NCBI RefSeq assembly: GCF_018882125.1
Contig: NZ_JACVOZ010000001.1
Coordinates: 574,323 to 638,322 of the forward strand
DNA: 64,000 bases
Direction of reading: 5' to 3'
From: Polynucleobacter sp. AP-Melu-500A-A1
Lineage (GTDB): Bacteria > Pseudomonadota > Gammaproteobacteria > Burkholderiales > Burkholderiaceae
In this document: positions 25,641 through 35,500 of the stretch, piece by piece
Numbering within the stretch: position 1 is the first letter of the stretch
Layout: the number at the start of each line of letters is the position of its first letter
The notes under the pieces: generated by a model
Databases searched by the model: none
What the model saw: only the letters and a program-made list of their open reading frames with translations
Told to the model about the DNA's origin: nothing
Made by a program: the position numbers and the translations under genes

Positions 25641-27425
25641 ATGAAAACTATGATCGCTAATTCTATGTTGGAAAAACAAAGTTATTTTGAAATTATCAAG
25701 ACTGGAAAAAGCCTAAGCTACGAGGGATTAAGAATAATTCGAGTAGCTTTTTTGGCGGACTGTTCATTGCAGCATTTATCAAGAATACTAAGTATCCTTG
25801 GACGTGAGCGTGGTTTTAATATTGAGATATACGAAGGCGATTTTGACAATATTGAAATGGAAGCAATAGATGAAAATTCTAATTTATACACATTTAACCC
25901 AGAATTCGTCTTCATAATTCAACAAACTCAAAAACTAAAGAATCGACTTTACGATATTAATAATCCTGAGGTTGTAAATCAGTCCGTTGAAAATATAACT
26001 GTTATTTGGGACGCAATTAGAAAAAAATTGAATATTCCGATTATTCAATCAACTTTTGTTATGCCTGCTGAGAGAGCATTTGGTAATTATGAGCTTATGG
26101 TGCCTAATTCATTAAGCTCTAGAATACGCGAGGTTAACGATAGAATTGTTGAAGAAGCTAGGTTGCGCAAGGATATATTAATTAATGATATTGATTACTT
26201 ATCATCAGAAGTTGGCAGAAAAAATTGGTTTGATGAGAAATTATGGCTGATGGCAAAGGCGCCATGTGCGCTAGAGGCAATGCCAATTTTGGCTAAAAAT
26301 ATATTAGATATTATTTTAGCTAGTACTGGGAAGATTGTTAAATGCGTAATACTTGATCTAGATAATACCTTGTGGGGTGGGATTATTGGGGATGATGGGC
26401 TAGAAGGTATACGTCTTGGGGATTATGAAGATGGTTACGCATTTTCTCAGTTGCAATTATTTGCTTTAACGCTTAAAAACCGAGGAATTATTTTAGCGGT
26501 TTGCAGTAAAAATGATGTGAATAATGCTTTAAAACCATTTAATGAGCATCCTGATATGGTTCTTAAAGAGTCTGACATATCGGTTTTTATAGCGAACTGG
26601 CAAGATAAAGCTTCCAATATTAAGGCAATTCAAGAGATCCTAAACATTGGCTTTGACTCAATGGTTTTTTTAGATGACAACCCATTCGAAAGAAACTTGG
26701 TGCGGGGAATATTGCCCGATGTTATTGTTCCTGAGTTACCGGAAGATCCAGAATCATATGTTCGTTATTTGAGCTCCTTAAATCTATTCGAGTCAACTAC
26801 CTTTTCCGCATTAGATATTGATCGTGCTGAAATGTATAAGGTTGAGGCACAACGAACACAATTGAAAGCAAATTTTGATAGCGTAGACGAATATTTGATC
26901 TCTCTTGATATGGAAATTATCGAAGAAAGGTTTAATTCATTTAATCTACCGAGAATTGCTCAGTTGATCCAAAGGAGTAATCAATTTAATTTAACAACCC
27001 GGAGATATTCAGAGTCAGAATGTCTTGAACTATCTACTAATGATTTGCACTACTATCCTTTTACTCTAAGTCTGTCAGATAAATTTGGTGGTTATGGATT
27101 AATTTGCGTCTCCATATTAAAGTTTGAGAGCTCTGAAATCTATATTGATGAGTATCTAATGAGCTGCAGAGTCCTTCAGCGGGGTGTTGAGCACTATGCA
27201 ATGAACCGAATATTTGAGATTGCTCATGATAAGGGCGCATCACGTGTGGTTGGTGAGTATCTCCCAACCAGCAAAAATGCTATGGTGAAGGGCTTCTATG
27301 AAAAATTTGGTTTTGAATGCATTGAAGAGCGGGCTGATGGATTTTCCAAGTGGGCTTTAGCTGTTGACGTATACTCAAAAAGAAAATGCCTTATGAAAGC
27401 AACGATAAAAACTGAAAATACGTAG
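25641..27425 (+). CDS. FkbH-like HAD/GNAT protein (acyl-ACP loading)
   Basis: 594 residues from ATG 25641; a TTG at 25617 would add eight. The N-terminal third is SGNH-like and common in FkbH proteins. The HAD-IIIC domain has VILDLDNTLWGG (Asp-x-Asp-x-Thr), AVCSKND and VFLDDNPFER. The C-terminal GNAT-like part holds QRSNQFNLTTRRY and EYLPTSKNAMVKGFYEKFGF. FkbH proteins take a glyceryl group from 1,3-bisphosphoglycerate, dephosphorylate it and load it on an ACP; relatives load other hydroxyacyls. It precedes the ACP gene by 4-7 bp, which supports this directly. No clear ribosome-binding site decides the start. Confidence 0.87.
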   Translation: MKTMIANSMLEKQSYFEIIKTGKSLSYEGLRIIRVAFLADCSLQHLSRILSILGRERGFNIEIYEGDFDNIEMEAIDENSNLYTFNPEFVFIIQQTQKLKNRLYDINNPEVVNQSVENITVIWDAIRKKLNIPIIQSTFVMPAERAFGNYELMVPNSLSSRIREVNDRIVEEARLRKDILINDIDYLSSEVGRKNWFDEKLWLMAKAPCALEAMPILAKNILDIILASTGKIVKCVILDLDNTLWGGIIGDDGLEGIRLGDYEDGYAFSQLQLFALTLKNRGIILAVCSKNDVNNALKPFNEHPDMVLKESDISVFIANWQDKASNIKAIQEILNIGFDSMVFLDDNPFERNLVRGILPDVIVPELPEDPESYVRYLSSLNLFESTTFSALDIDRAEMYKVEAQRTQLKANFDSVDEYLISLDMEIIEERFNSFNLPRIAQLIQRSNQFNLTTRRYSESECLELSTNDLHYYPFTLSLSDKFGGYGLICVSILKFESSEIYIDEYLMSCRVLQRGVEHYAMNRIFEIAHDKGASRVVGEYLPTSKNAMVKGFYEKFGFECIEERADGFSKWALAVDVYSKRKCLMKATIKTENT

Positions 27426-27432
27426 GAGCATG

Positions 27433-27675
27433 ATGAATCGCGATCAAGTATATGAAGAGCTTACAACTTTGTTTTTAGATGTGTTGAGTCTAGATGCCTT
27501 AAGTCTAAATGATGCTACTGTTGCATCTGATGTTGAGAATTGGGACTCCCTAAACCACATCAACTTAATAGTAGCTATTGAGCAAAAATTTAAAGTAAGT
27601 TTTACAACAAGAGAAGTAAAAAAATTAAAAAATGTGGGTGAGATAGTAGATTTAGTTATTTCCAAAATCAATTAA
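27433..27675 (+). CDS. Acyl carrier protein of the FkbH module
   Basis: 80 residues from ATG 27433. AGGAG at 27424-27428 leaves 4 bases to this start but only 1 base to the ATG at 27430, so the second ATG is preferred. The phosphopantetheine site is WDSLNHI with Ser39, in the usual place after an acidic helix I. The following VAIEQKFKVSF and KKLKNVGEIVDLV segments fit helices II-IV. It would carry the glyceryl or hydroxyacyl group made by the FkbH protein and hand it to the MBOAT enzyme. It needs a phosphopantetheinyl transferase from elsewhere in the genome. Confidence 0.92.
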   Translation: MNRDQVYEELTTLFLDVLSLDALSLNDATVASDVENWDSLNHINLIVAIEQKFKVSFTTREVKKLKNVGEIVDLVISKIN

Positions 27676-27683
27676 ATAAAAAC

Positions 27684-29126
27684 ATGTCTTACACAAGTGG
27701 TCTTTTTGCAATATTTTTATTATTGAGTTCGACATTAATTTTTATATTGCCCATAAGGTATAAGGCAATATTTCTATTATTAGCATCATATGTTTTTTAT
27801 GCCTCCTGGAATGTCCAGCACCTGGTACTTTTAATTTCGATTAGCATTTTTACTTATTATGCTGCGATTGTAGTATGTCATATCAAAAATGATAGAAAAA
27901 AGTGTATCGCTTTAGTGGCATCAATAGTTCTAATTACAGCCATTCTTGTTGTTTATAAATTTTCTAGTTTATTTGACCAATTACCCGAATTAAATCTCAT
28001 AAGAATTAACTTTAGCGAGATCTTAATTCCAATTGGAATTTCATATTACATATTTAAGGCTTTAAGTTATCTTCTTGACGTCTATTGGGAGAGTATCCCT
28101 GTTGAGAAAAGTTTTATAAAAGTTGCTTTATTCTTGGGGTTTTTTCCGCAAATACTAAGCGGACCCATTCAAAGGGCTCCCGAGTTTTTTGAGCAAGTGG
28201 ATAGTGCAGATTTTTGTAGAATCAATTGGAATCGTTTTGATATAGCCACAAAGTGGATTTTATTAGGATTTTTTGAAAAGGTAGTGTTGGCCGACCATAT
28301 AGGGCCCATGGTGGAGTATTTGGACCAGCATTTTAGAGATGGTTCTCTAGTGGTTTTATTGTCAAGTTATGCGTACACCATACAACTTTTTGCAGATTTT
28401 TCAGGCCTAACACACATCTCAATAGGAGTGGGTTTGATATTTGGAATTTTGGGGCCGCAGAATTTTAATAGGCCATTCTCTGCAACTAATATGCAAATAT
28501 TTTGGCAGAGATGGAATATGAGTTTGACTAATTGGTTGAGGGATTATATTTTTGAGCCCCTCCAAATGAGTCTTAGAAATCTTGGGATTTTAGGGGTGTC
28601 TATAGCGCTAATGATCAATATGATTATTATCGGTATCTGGCATGGCTCAAATTTAACTTTTCTTCTTTTTGGTATTTTTCACGGAACTCTATTGATTCTG
28701 ACCCTACTTTCGGCAAGAAAAAGGGATTATTTTTTTAAAAAGTATCCTCGCGCTATTCCCATCGGTAATATCATTGGCATCCTCTTAACTTTTCACCTTG
28801 TCGTTCTCGCACTTATTATATTTAGGTCCCAAAGTATCGAAGTTGCAACCCAATTTATTGCTGTATTAATGGAGTTTAAGATTGTTGATGGTGAATTTTG
28901 GAAGGTTATTCCCTACGATCTCTATTTACCTGCATCAGTAGCCTCCATCATGGGTTTTATTTTAGGCTTTAGTTTTTCCGGATTCAAGAATAGTGATATG
29001 AATAAGAGGGATTCTATTAATTCTAAAGTGCCAATTGCTGGTATTTTTATATACTCGATTAGTGCAATTTTATTAATTTTGTTGGCATCAAATAATTCAA
29101 ATCAATTTATATATGCCCGCTTCTAG
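27684..29126 (+). CDS. MBOAT-family membrane O-acyltransferase (AlgI-like)
   Basis: 480 residues with about ten membrane spans. Landmarks are SYYIFKALSYLLDVYW, GFFPQILSGPIQR, FADFSGLTHISIG, FWQRWNMSLTNWLRDYIF and the catalytic-His segment IIGIWHGSNLTF. These match AlgI/DltB-type MBOATs, which take an acyl group from a carrier on the cytoplasmic side and pass it through the membrane to a periplasmic or surface acceptor. The ACP gene lies 8 bp upstream and the SGNH gene overlaps its end by 14 bp. It is therefore the likely exporter-transferase of the FkbH-derived acyl group onto the glycan. Confidence 0.92.
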   Translation: MSYTSGLFAIFLLLSSTLIFILPIRYKAIFLLLASYVFYASWNVQHLVLLISISIFTYYAAIVVCHIKNDRKKCIALVASIVLITAILVVYKFSSLFDQLPELNLIRINFSEILIPIGISYYIFKALSYLLDVYWESIPVEKSFIKVALFLGFFPQILSGPIQRAPEFFEQVDSADFCRINWNRFDIATKWILLGFFEKVVLADHIGPMVEYLDQHFRDGSLVVLLSSYAYTIQLFADFSGLTHISIGVGLIFGILGPQNFNRPFSATNMQIFWQRWNMSLTNWLRDYIFEPLQMSLRNLGILGVSIALMINMIIIGIWHGSNLTFLLFGIFHGTLLILTLLSARKRDYFFKKYPRAIPIGNIIGILLTFHLVVLALIIFRSQSIEVATQFIAVLMEFKIVDGEFWKVIPYDLYLPASVASIMGFILGFSFSGFKNSDMNKRDSINSKVPIAGIFIYSISAILLILLASNNSNQFIYARF

Positions 29127-30216
29127 GTTAAGCATAAAACAGTCCTTATTATTAAGTGTTCTATTATTTTTACTAATAGATTTAATAGTTTTCAGATCTG
29201 GACTATATGCAAAGTTTTTGACAATGTCCTCTATGCAGGGATTTGCTCAACATATTTCTAATAGCGTAATCGCAGGAAAATTTAACCCAGAAAATTCAAT
29301 CTTGATTATGGGGGATTCCAGAATTAACGAGGGTTTCAGTCATCAACAAGCAAATTTGACGTCAAAGAAATTGGGAATTGAGTTTTTTAATGCTGGAATT
29401 GGAGGCTCGACTCTTAGGACTTGGTGTTACCTTCTTGAGCAGTGGGATCCAAATCAAGATCGCTTTAAAGCTATTGTTATTACCTTGCCCAGCTATCGAA
29501 ATGCACCTCCTGCAGATGCAGGATTAAATTCTAGAGTGCTAGATGCTGATTTTCTTGCACCCAATATATCTACTAAGGCTTATTTAGATTTTATATTTCA
29601 TCAGGAAGGGGTCAAAAATAAAATAATGATTACATCACCCATTTTTGTTTCTGCCTCGCAATATAGTAAAGATTTTATGGATCTGATTTTGCACCCAAGA
29701 AATAGGATTGAGACCTATAAGTGGAAAAAGGCTACGGGGTTAAATTTTAGTGATGCATATAAAGGTAATCCAGATAATATGGTCGGCTTATCATACGATC
29801 GTCGAGCCAATATTATGAAGTATCCCGAGAGGTTCAATGCTGATCAGAAAAAGGCAATACAAAATTTAGTTATTAAATCGAGCACAACTTCTGATGAATT
29901 ATTAAGTAGTAGCAAAGAATATTCTCAGTATTGGCTAAGTCGGATAATTAATCGATATAGTCATAGCAAAACAAAAATAATCTTACTTAGAATGCCTTCA
30001 ACACCTGTGCCAGCAATTAATCAAGATGCAAATTTTGATATGCTCGTAGATGATAAACATTTCAAAAACGAAAATTTATACATAATTCCTGAAAATGCAT
30101 TTTTAAGCCTAGAAGATCCTAAATATTTCTGGGATCCAAATCATCTCAATGCTGATGGAAGGGCCGCATTAAGCAACCAGATTTCAAATACATTGGTTGA
30201 ATATATTTCTAAGTAA
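29113..30216 (+). CDS. SGNH-fold protein, membrane-anchored partner of the MBOAT acyltransferase
   Basis: 367 residues. One N-terminal hydrophobic segment (LLLSVLLFLLIDLIVF) anchors or exports it. The SGNH blocks are ILIMGDSRINEGF (block I, nucleophile Ser), FNAGIGGSTLR (block II), and DPNHLNADGR (block V, Asp-x2-His). This is the layout of AlgJ/AlgX- and DltD-like partners, which accept the acyl group from an MBOAT and transfer it to polysaccharide in the periplasm. Its start lies inside the MBOAT gene, so the two are translated together. It converges with the following membrane gene with a 5-bp gap. Confidence 0.85.
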   Translation: MPASRLSIKQSLLLSVLLFLLIDLIVFRSGLYAKFLTMSSMQGFAQHISNSVIAGKFNPENSILIMGDSRINEGFSHQQANLTSKKLGIEFFNAGIGGSTLRTWCYLLEQWDPNQDRFKAIVITLPSYRNAPPADAGLNSRVLDADFLAPNISTKAYLDFIFHQEGVKNKIMITSPIFVSASQYSKDFMDLILHPRNRIETYKWKKATGLNFSDAYKGNPDNMVGLSYDRRANIMKYPERFNADQKKAIQNLVIKSSTTSDELLSSSKEYSQYWLSRIINRYSHSKTKIILLRMPSTPVPAINQDANFDMLVDDKHFKNENLYIIPENAFLSLEDPKYFWDPNHLNADGRAALSNQISNTLVEYISK

Positions 30217-30221
30217 CCTTA

Positions 30222-32261
30222 TCAATTGACGCTACGAATTTGTAAGTAGGGATCAATTTCTACTGTCAGTTTAGTTGCTTCCTCTAGGATTTTTTTGATC
30301 CCTGGGTTCTGCGTTAAGATTGGAGCACCATCCTGAATAATCACATAATTAACGCGGTATTCTTTTAGGAGCTCTCTCATTTTTTCTGTTGTGTTTGCCT
30401 CTATAGCCTTATTCTGAAATTTAGCGTTATACCAGTTTGGGTGCAATGCATCTGCCTTGAGACCTGCAACCAATGGCTGTGAGAAGCATGCCACGGGCAT
30501 ATTTTTTTCATTAAGACCATTAACTATGTCAATAGCTACTCGTAGCGAATTCATACGCATTAAGTAGCTATGCTTTTTAGTATTAGAAATTATGGCTGGT
30601 AGATTAAAAATTCTATAACCAGCCGAACTGTTTGTTAAGAAGATGACATTCATAAGTCCAATGCAAACTACTAAAATTCTCATTGGAGTTCTTGTAGCAG
30701 GCTTACAGTCCAATAGCTCAATCGCAGCTACACAGCAAATTCCAAGCATCGTGAAGAGGGGGTATGCATATCTCACATATGAGGTAGTGATGAAAATGCT
30801 AATAATCCCAACAATGCAAATGAATAAAAGAGATTGTAGTTTTCTATTTTTGAGGATGCCAAAAACTATGCAAACTATCAATAGTGGTGTTAGCAAGATA
30901 AGATGAAAACCTATACCGCCAACATAAGATTCTAAATAAAGACCTGTATTGAAAGTTATTTTATAAAGAGTGTCAAAACCAATTCCTTGATTGTGAGGGG
31001 GCGTGAAATTTTCCGGAAAAAAATACGGCGACTTGAATATATTGTTTAAAATTGGAAAGAAGGGGTTTCCAGTTTTAATAAAGGCGGTAATATTGGGTAC
31101 TAGTCCAATCGGTAGAAAAATAAATACACTATATATAACTACCCTTGAGTTTGATTTATAAAAAATCGATGTAAATATCAGTAGAGCCATAAAAACCGTG
31201 GGTAGCAATACTATAGTTGACATCTTAGTTGCCGCTGAAAGTGCTAGCAACATAGAAACTATTAGAATAATTTTGGGATTTACCCCACTTGGTTTCGTAA
31301 GTTTAATAATAAAATAGCATGCAGCCATGAAATATGCTCCCCAAATAGTCTCCACATAAAGGGTGCTAGTCACTGCAAAAGTTAGTGGGCATGAAAAATA
31401 AATCAATACATTGAGAAATTTTCCTGTTGAACTAAGCCCTAATTCCTTGGATATTAAAAATACTATTCGTGCGCCGATTAACATAAAAAAATAATTGAAA
31501 ATTCTCGTGGCGCTCTCTCCAGAAAGAACAAATGAGAGAGAGTAAATCCAGTCTCCCAGGAGAGGAAAAACTGCCCAGATATATTTTTCAACATCAAATC
31601 CCCAAAAATGCTTGTGCGCCATTTGGGCCGGTATAAATAGGTGATACACCAATGCATCGTATCCAAGTTCTGGTAAGAGGCAATATAAAAAATATATAAC
31701 GCCGATAGCAGCGGATAAAGAGTTAATTGTTAAGATTAATTTTTCATTTTCAGAATTTCTATACTCTTTATAAAATCCTAATAATTTTTTAAAGTTTAAT
31801 GCATGTACGTGCCATGGAAATAGTAGAAGGGGTAATAAGATTAATACGCCATATATTCCTGGATAAGCAATTGCACGATGCGCCCCTAGGCCAATTGCAG
31901 TTCCAAAAAGACCAATACCAATTAAAAAAGTAATGCAAGGATCAATTGCCTGGAGTTTTAATTTACATATGCATGCTTTTCCGAGGATATAAGATGAATA
32001 TGAAATAAGTAAGATGATGATTAGTCCGGGAAAATTCCCACTTAAAATTACTATCGCCATCAGCAGCCATCCCAGCAAAAGAAATGGTGGAAATGATAGA
32101 AAAAATGCTGGTAAAAAAATTAGCGGAAAGATAAATACAAATAGCTCAATGGGCCCCAGATCAATCTCGTACTTCATATTCAATAAGCCATAGATAAGAA
32201 GTCCAATGCCAGTAAATAGGCCGGCGATGGGAATACTTAGAGTTTTATTGAAAGAGATCAT
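30222..32261 (-). CDS. Large polytopic GT-C-like membrane protein
   Basis: 679 residues with some 12-14 hydrophobic spans and a soluble C-terminal tail of about 110 residues. The segment LLPELGYDALVYHLFIPAQ holds an acidic residue in a luminal-type loop after an early membrane pair, as in PMT/ArnT-like GT-C glycosyltransferases, and FSGES-like loops and a C-terminal YVIIQDG strand follow. It probably uses a polyprenyl-phosphate sugar in the periplasm; donor and acceptor are unknown. It is a single minus-strand gene between two plus-strand operons, sharing a 45-57 bp divergent region with rfbF. Confidence 0.65.
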   Translation of the reverse strand: MISFNKTLSIPIAGLFTGIGLLIYGLLNMKYEIDLGPIELFVFIFPLIFLPAFFLSFPPFLLLGWLLMAIVILSGNFPGLIIILLISYSSYILGKACICKLKLQAIDPCITFLIGIGLFGTAIGLGAHRAIAYPGIYGVLILLPLLLFPWHVHALNFKKLLGFYKEYRNSENEKLILTINSLSAAIGVIYFLYCLLPELGYDALVYHLFIPAQMAHKHFWGFDVEKYIWAVFPLLGDWIYSLSFVLSGESATRIFNYFFMLIGARIVFLISKELGLSSTGKFLNVLIYFSCPLTFAVTSTLYVETIWGAYFMAACYFIIKLTKPSGVNPKIILIVSMLLALSAATKMSTIVLLPTVFMALLIFTSIFYKSNSRVVIYSVFIFLPIGLVPNITAFIKTGNPFFPILNNIFKSPYFFPENFTPPHNQGIGFDTLYKITFNTGLYLESYVGGIGFHLILLTPLLIVCIVFGILKNRKLQSLLFICIVGIISIFITTSYVRYAYPLFTMLGICCVAAIELLDCKPATRTPMRILVVCIGLMNVIFLTNSSAGYRIFNLPAIISNTKKHSYLMRMNSLRVAIDIVNGLNEKNMPVACFSQPLVAGLKADALHPNWYNAKFQNKAIEANTTEKMRELLKEYRVNYVIIQDGAPILTQNPGIKKILEEATKLTVEIDPYLQIRSVN

Positions 32262-32285
32262 TTTTATGTTTTAGGGCATTATAAT
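32258..32285 (+). promoter_or_regulatory. Candidate promoter for the rfbF operon
   Basis: A perfect TATAAT is at 32280-32285, with only a weak TCATTT (32258-32263) as a -35 at 16-bp spacing. Transcription starting near 32292 leaves a short leader before ATG 32307 or 32319. The box lies in the narrow divergent gap with the membrane glycosyltransferase gene. Confidence 0.4.
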
Positions 32286-32318
32286 ACTGTGTAGAAAATC
32301 ATTTAAATGGACTGGCAA

Positions 32319-33092
32319 ATGAAGGCTGTAATTCTTGCGGGCGGCTTAGGAACTCGGATCTCCGAAGAAACGCATCTAAAGCCAAAGCCGATGATAGAAA
32401 TTGGTGGTAAACCAATCCTTTGGCATATCATGAAAATATATTCTGCACACGGGATTAATGATTTTATTATTTGCTGTGGATATAAGGGTTATTTAATTAA
32501 AGAGTATTTTAATAATTACTTTTTACATATGTCGGATATTACATTCGATATGAGTAACAATTCTATGAAAGTTCATCACAAAAATGCTGAACCATGGAAG
32601 GTAACTTTGGTCGATACTGGTGAAGCTACTATGACCGGAGGTCGACTCAAGAGAGTTGCGCCCTATTTGAGGGATGAGAAGGCATTTTGTTTTACTTATG
32701 GCGATGGTGTTGGGAATATTGATATTTCGGCATTGGTTAAGTTCCATGAGGCTCAGGGCAAGCTTGCCACAGTCACAGCCACTCAACTTCCTGGCCGCTT
32801 TGGAGCTATCACCTTAAATGGTTCCGACATTGTTAATTTTGAAGAAAAACCTCACGGAGATGGTAGTTGGATTAGCGGTGGTTTTTTTGTCCTGTCTCCT
32901 CAGGTTATTGATCGTATTAAAGATGATGAGACACTATGGGAGCGCGAGCCAATGGAAAGCTTGGCAAAAGAAAAGCAATTCTCAGCCTTTTTCCACCACG
33001 GGTTCTGGCAGCCCATGGATACTATTCGCGATAAAGAGATTCTTGAATCTTTGTGGCAAAGGGATGTTGCCCCCTGGAAAATCTGGAAGTGA
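32319..33092 (+). CDS. rfbF: Glucose-1-phosphate cytidylyltransferase
   Basis: 257 residues from ATG 32319, the start that matches the family ([18 protein letters not shown]); ATG 32307 would add four. The signature GLGTRISEE and [18 protein letters not shown] are those of RfbF/AscA/DdhA, not of Rml[13 protein letters not shown] holds the metal-binding Asp. It joins CTP and glucose 1-phosphate to make CDP-glucose, the first step of CDP-3,6-dideoxyhexose synthesis. The rfbG gene follows after 3 bp. Sequence order and spacing show one operon, rfbF-rfbG-rfbH-epimerase-SDR. Confidence 0.95.
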   Translation: MKAVILAGGLGTRISEETHLKPKPMIEIGGKPILWHIMKIYSAHGINDFIICCGYKGYLIKEYFNNYFLHMSDITFDMSNNSMKVHHKNAEPWKVTLVDTGEATMTGGRLKRVAPYLRDEKAFCFTYGDGVGNIDISALVKFHEAQGKLATVTATQLPGRFGAITLNGSDIVNFEEKPHGDGSWISGGFFVLSPQVIDRIKDDETLWEREPMESLAKEKQFSAFFHHGFWQPMDTIRDKEILESLWQRDVAPWKIWK

Positions 33093-33095
33093 AAA

Positions 33096-34169
33096 TTGAA
33101 TACCAACTTTTGGAATAATAAGAAAGTATTTATTACTGGGCACACAGGATTTAAGGGTGGCTGGCTGTCTCTTTGGCTTCAAAATTTAGGTGCAAATGTT
33201 ACGGGATTTGCGCTCAATCCACCTACAAACCCGAGCTTCTTTGAGGTTGCAAATGTGTCGCAAGGTATGCAGTCTATTATTGGCGATATTAGGCATTTTG
33301 ATCAATTAAAAGAAGCCCTCGAGAATTCCGAACCTGAATTTGTTTTTCATTTAGCCGCCCAATCCCTTGTGCGAGAGTCCTATCGCGCACCTTTAGATAC
33401 TTACTCTACTAATGTTATGGGTACAGTTAACATTCTGGAAGCGGTGAGGTATATCTCTTCCGTAAAGTCTGTGGTGTGTGTAACTTCTGATAAGTGTTAT
33501 GAAAATAATGAATGGGTTTGGGGATACAGGGAATCTGATCCTATGGGTGGATTTGATCCATACAGCAACAGCAAAGGTTGTGCTGAGCTAGCTGTCGCTG
33601 CATATCGAAACTCCTTTTTTTCATCAGGGGAAGGGGTTGGTATTGCTACTGCAAGAGCGGGCAATGTAATTGGCGGGGGTGATTGGTCAAGCGATCGTTT
33701 GTTGCCCGATTTATTAAGAGCGTCCCACTCTCAGTCTGAAGTAAATATTCGTAATCCTAGTGCTATCCGTCCATGGCAACATGTTCTTGACCCTCTAAGT
33801 GGCTATCTACAACTGGCGGAAGCTCAGTATGCTAAAAAAGAGGAATATTCCGAGGGGTGGAATTTCGGACCAAGCTATGAAGGTGCCAAGTCCGTATCAT
33901 GGGTAATTGAAGCTATTAACGAAATGATGACCGATAAAAAAATAATTTGGAAGCATGACAGCGATATTCAGCCGCATGAGGCAAATTACTTAAAGCTCGA
34001 TATTTCTAAGGCGCGTGATAAATTAAATTGGAGCCCAACCCTTGATATATTAAGCGCTCTGAGACTAACTCTTGACTGGTCAGAATTGCATAATGCTGGT
34101 AATGATATGAGGGCAATTTCATTAGAGCAAATTACTAACTTTGAAAAATTAAAGATAAATAAATTATGA
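33096..34169 (+). CDS. rfbG: CDP-glucose 4,6-dehydratase
   Basis: 357 residues, beginning with TTG at 33096; the product then reads [21 protein letters not shown], in register with known RfbG proteins, and no ATG fits better. [15 protein letters not shown] binds [15 protein letters not shown] and YSNSKGCAE give the active-site Thr/Asp and Tyr-x3-Lys, and [11 protein letters not shown] is specific to this family. It converts CDP-glucose to CDP-4-keto-6-deoxyglucose. It overlaps rfbH by 4 bp (ATGA). The family is also called AscB or DdhB. Confidence 0.94.
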   Translation: MNTNFWNNKKVFITGHTGFKGGWLSLWLQNLGANVTGFALNPPTNPSFFEVANVSQGMQSIIGDIRHFDQLKEALENSEPEFVFHLAAQSLVRESYRAPLDTYSTNVMGTVNILEAVRYISSVKSVVCVTSDKCYENNEWVWGYRESDPMGGFDPYSNSKGCAELAVAAYRNSFFSSGEGVGIATARAGNVIGGGDWSSDRLLPDLLRASHSQSEVNIRNPSAIRPWQHVLDPLSGYLQLAEAQYAKKEEYSEGWNFGPSYEGAKSVSWVIEAINEMMTDKKIIWKHDSDIQPHEANYLKLDISKARDKLNWSPTLDILSALRLTLDWSELHNAGNDMRAISLEQITNFEKLKINKL

Positions 34170-35500
34170 GTAAATCCTTGGAGCAAATTGAGAGTCAAAT
34201 TCTTCAACTGGTAGATGAATATGCAAAGATTGCCCACCCATTAGGAAAGTTTGAGCCTGGAGTAACTATCATTCCTCCATCAGGTAAATTAATAGATCAT
34301 GCAGAAATTCGCAATATGGTTTCTGCATCTCTTGATGGGTGGTTAACAGCCGGAAGATTTAATGAGGATTTTGAGCGGAAGTTAGCAAAGTTTCTGGGCG
34401 TGGAGTATTTGATTACAGTAAATTCAGGCTCCTCGGCTAATTTAGTAGCATTCAATACGTTAACATCACCAAAATTAGGAGATCGCGCAATTAAACCAGG
34501 TGATGAAGTTATTGGAGTGGCAGCAGGCTTTCCAACAACAGTTAATCCCATTTTGCAATTTGGTGCAATACCAGTTTTTGTTGATGTAGAAATGGGAACC
34601 TATAACATTGACGCTCAAAAAATTGAGGCTGCAATTTCTCCTAAAACTAAAGCTATCATGCTTGCACACACTCTTGGGAATCCGTTTAATCTCGAGGTTG
34701 TAACTGCGCTATGTAAAAAATATAATCTATGGCTGGTCGAAGATACTTGCGATGCCTTAGGATCTACATATAAGGGTCAATTTGTTGGAACATTTGGTGA
34801 TATTGGCACCTTAAGTTTTTATCCAGCTCATCACATTACAATGGGTGAGGGCGGAGCTGTTTTTACCAACAATCGATTGCTAAAAGATATTGCTGAAAGT
34901 TTCAGAGATTGGGGTAGGGATTGTTATTGCCCCCCAGGGAAAGATAATACTTGTGGAAAGCGCTTTTGTTGGAAGCTGGGATCGTTGCCGGAAGGATATG
35001 ATCACAAATATACCTATAGTCACTTAGGTTATAACTTAAAGATAACTGATATGCAGGCAGCGTGTGGTTTAGCGCAGCTTGCAAAATTAGAGAATTTTAT
35101 AGCGCGAAGAAGAGAAAACTATAGTTATCTTCATGAACGCTTAAAAAGTTGCGAGGAATTCTTGGTTTTACCAACTCCAACGGAGCATTCGAATCCGTCA
35201 TGGTTTGGGTTTCCTATAACTTTGAAGGATGACGCACCGGTTTCTAGAGTCGATCTTTTAGCATATTTAGATCAAAATAAAATTGGTACACGCCTTCTTT
35301 TTGCTGGAAATCTAGTTAGACAACCATATATGCTTGGCAGGAATTTTCGTATCAGCGGTGAGCTAACCAATACGGATCATATTATGAGAAATACTTTTTG
35401 GATTGGGGTTCAGCCGGCTTTAACTGAAGAAATGCTAGATTTCTCTGCCGCTAAAATTGAAGAATTTTTGGGGTTGGGGTTGGGGTTGGGGTTTGATTAA
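34166..35500 (+). CDS. rfbH: CDP-6-deoxy-4-hexulose 3-dehydrase (E1, PMP/[2Fe-2S])
   Basis: 444 residues of the DegT aminotransferase fold. The PMP-binding lysine is replaced by His in [12 protein letters not shown], the hallmark of this dehydrase. The iron-sulfur motif C-X57-C-X1-C-X7-C is exact when counted from EDTC to DCYC and NTC. It removes the C3 hydroxyl to give 3,6-dideoxy-4-keto sugars and needs an E3-type [2Fe-2S] flavin reductase, which I do not see in the window. The C-terminus ends in an odd LGLGLGLGF run encoded by four GGGGTT repeats. The next gene starts right after its stop codon. Confidence 0.95.
   Translation: MSKSLEQIESQILQLVDEYAKIAHPLGKFEPGVTIIPPSGKLIDHAEIRNMVSASLDGWLTAGRFNEDFERKLAKFLGVEYLITVNSGSSANLVAFNTLTSPKLGDRAIKPGDEVIGVAAGFPTTVNPILQFGAIPVFVDVEMGTYNIDAQKIEAAISPKTKAIMLAHTLGNPFNLEVVTALCKKYNLWLVEDTCDALGSTYKGQFVGTFGDIGTLSFYPAHHITMGEGGAVFTNNRLLKDIAESFRDWGRDCYCPPGKDNTCGKRFCWKLGSLPEGYDHKYTYSHLGYNLKITDMQAACGLAQLAKLENFIARRRENYSYLHERLKSCEEFLVLPTPTEHSNPSWFGFPITLKDDAPVSRVDLLAYLDQNKIGTRLLFAGNLVRQPYMLGRNFRISGELTNTDHIMRNTFWIGVQPALTEEMLDFSAAKIEEFLGLGLGLGFD
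35470..35493 (+). repeat. GGGGTT hexamer, four tandem copies
   Basis: Four perfect GGGGTT units form the last codons of rfbH, written as Leu-Gly repeats. The array ends 7 bases before the stop codon and 8 before the GTG start of the epimerase gene. Gain or loss of a unit keeps the frame and changes the tail by two residues, and it also changes the sequence just ahead of the next start, so it could tune downstream translation. The repeat resembles telomere-like G-quadruplex-forming DNA. Confidence 0.8.
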
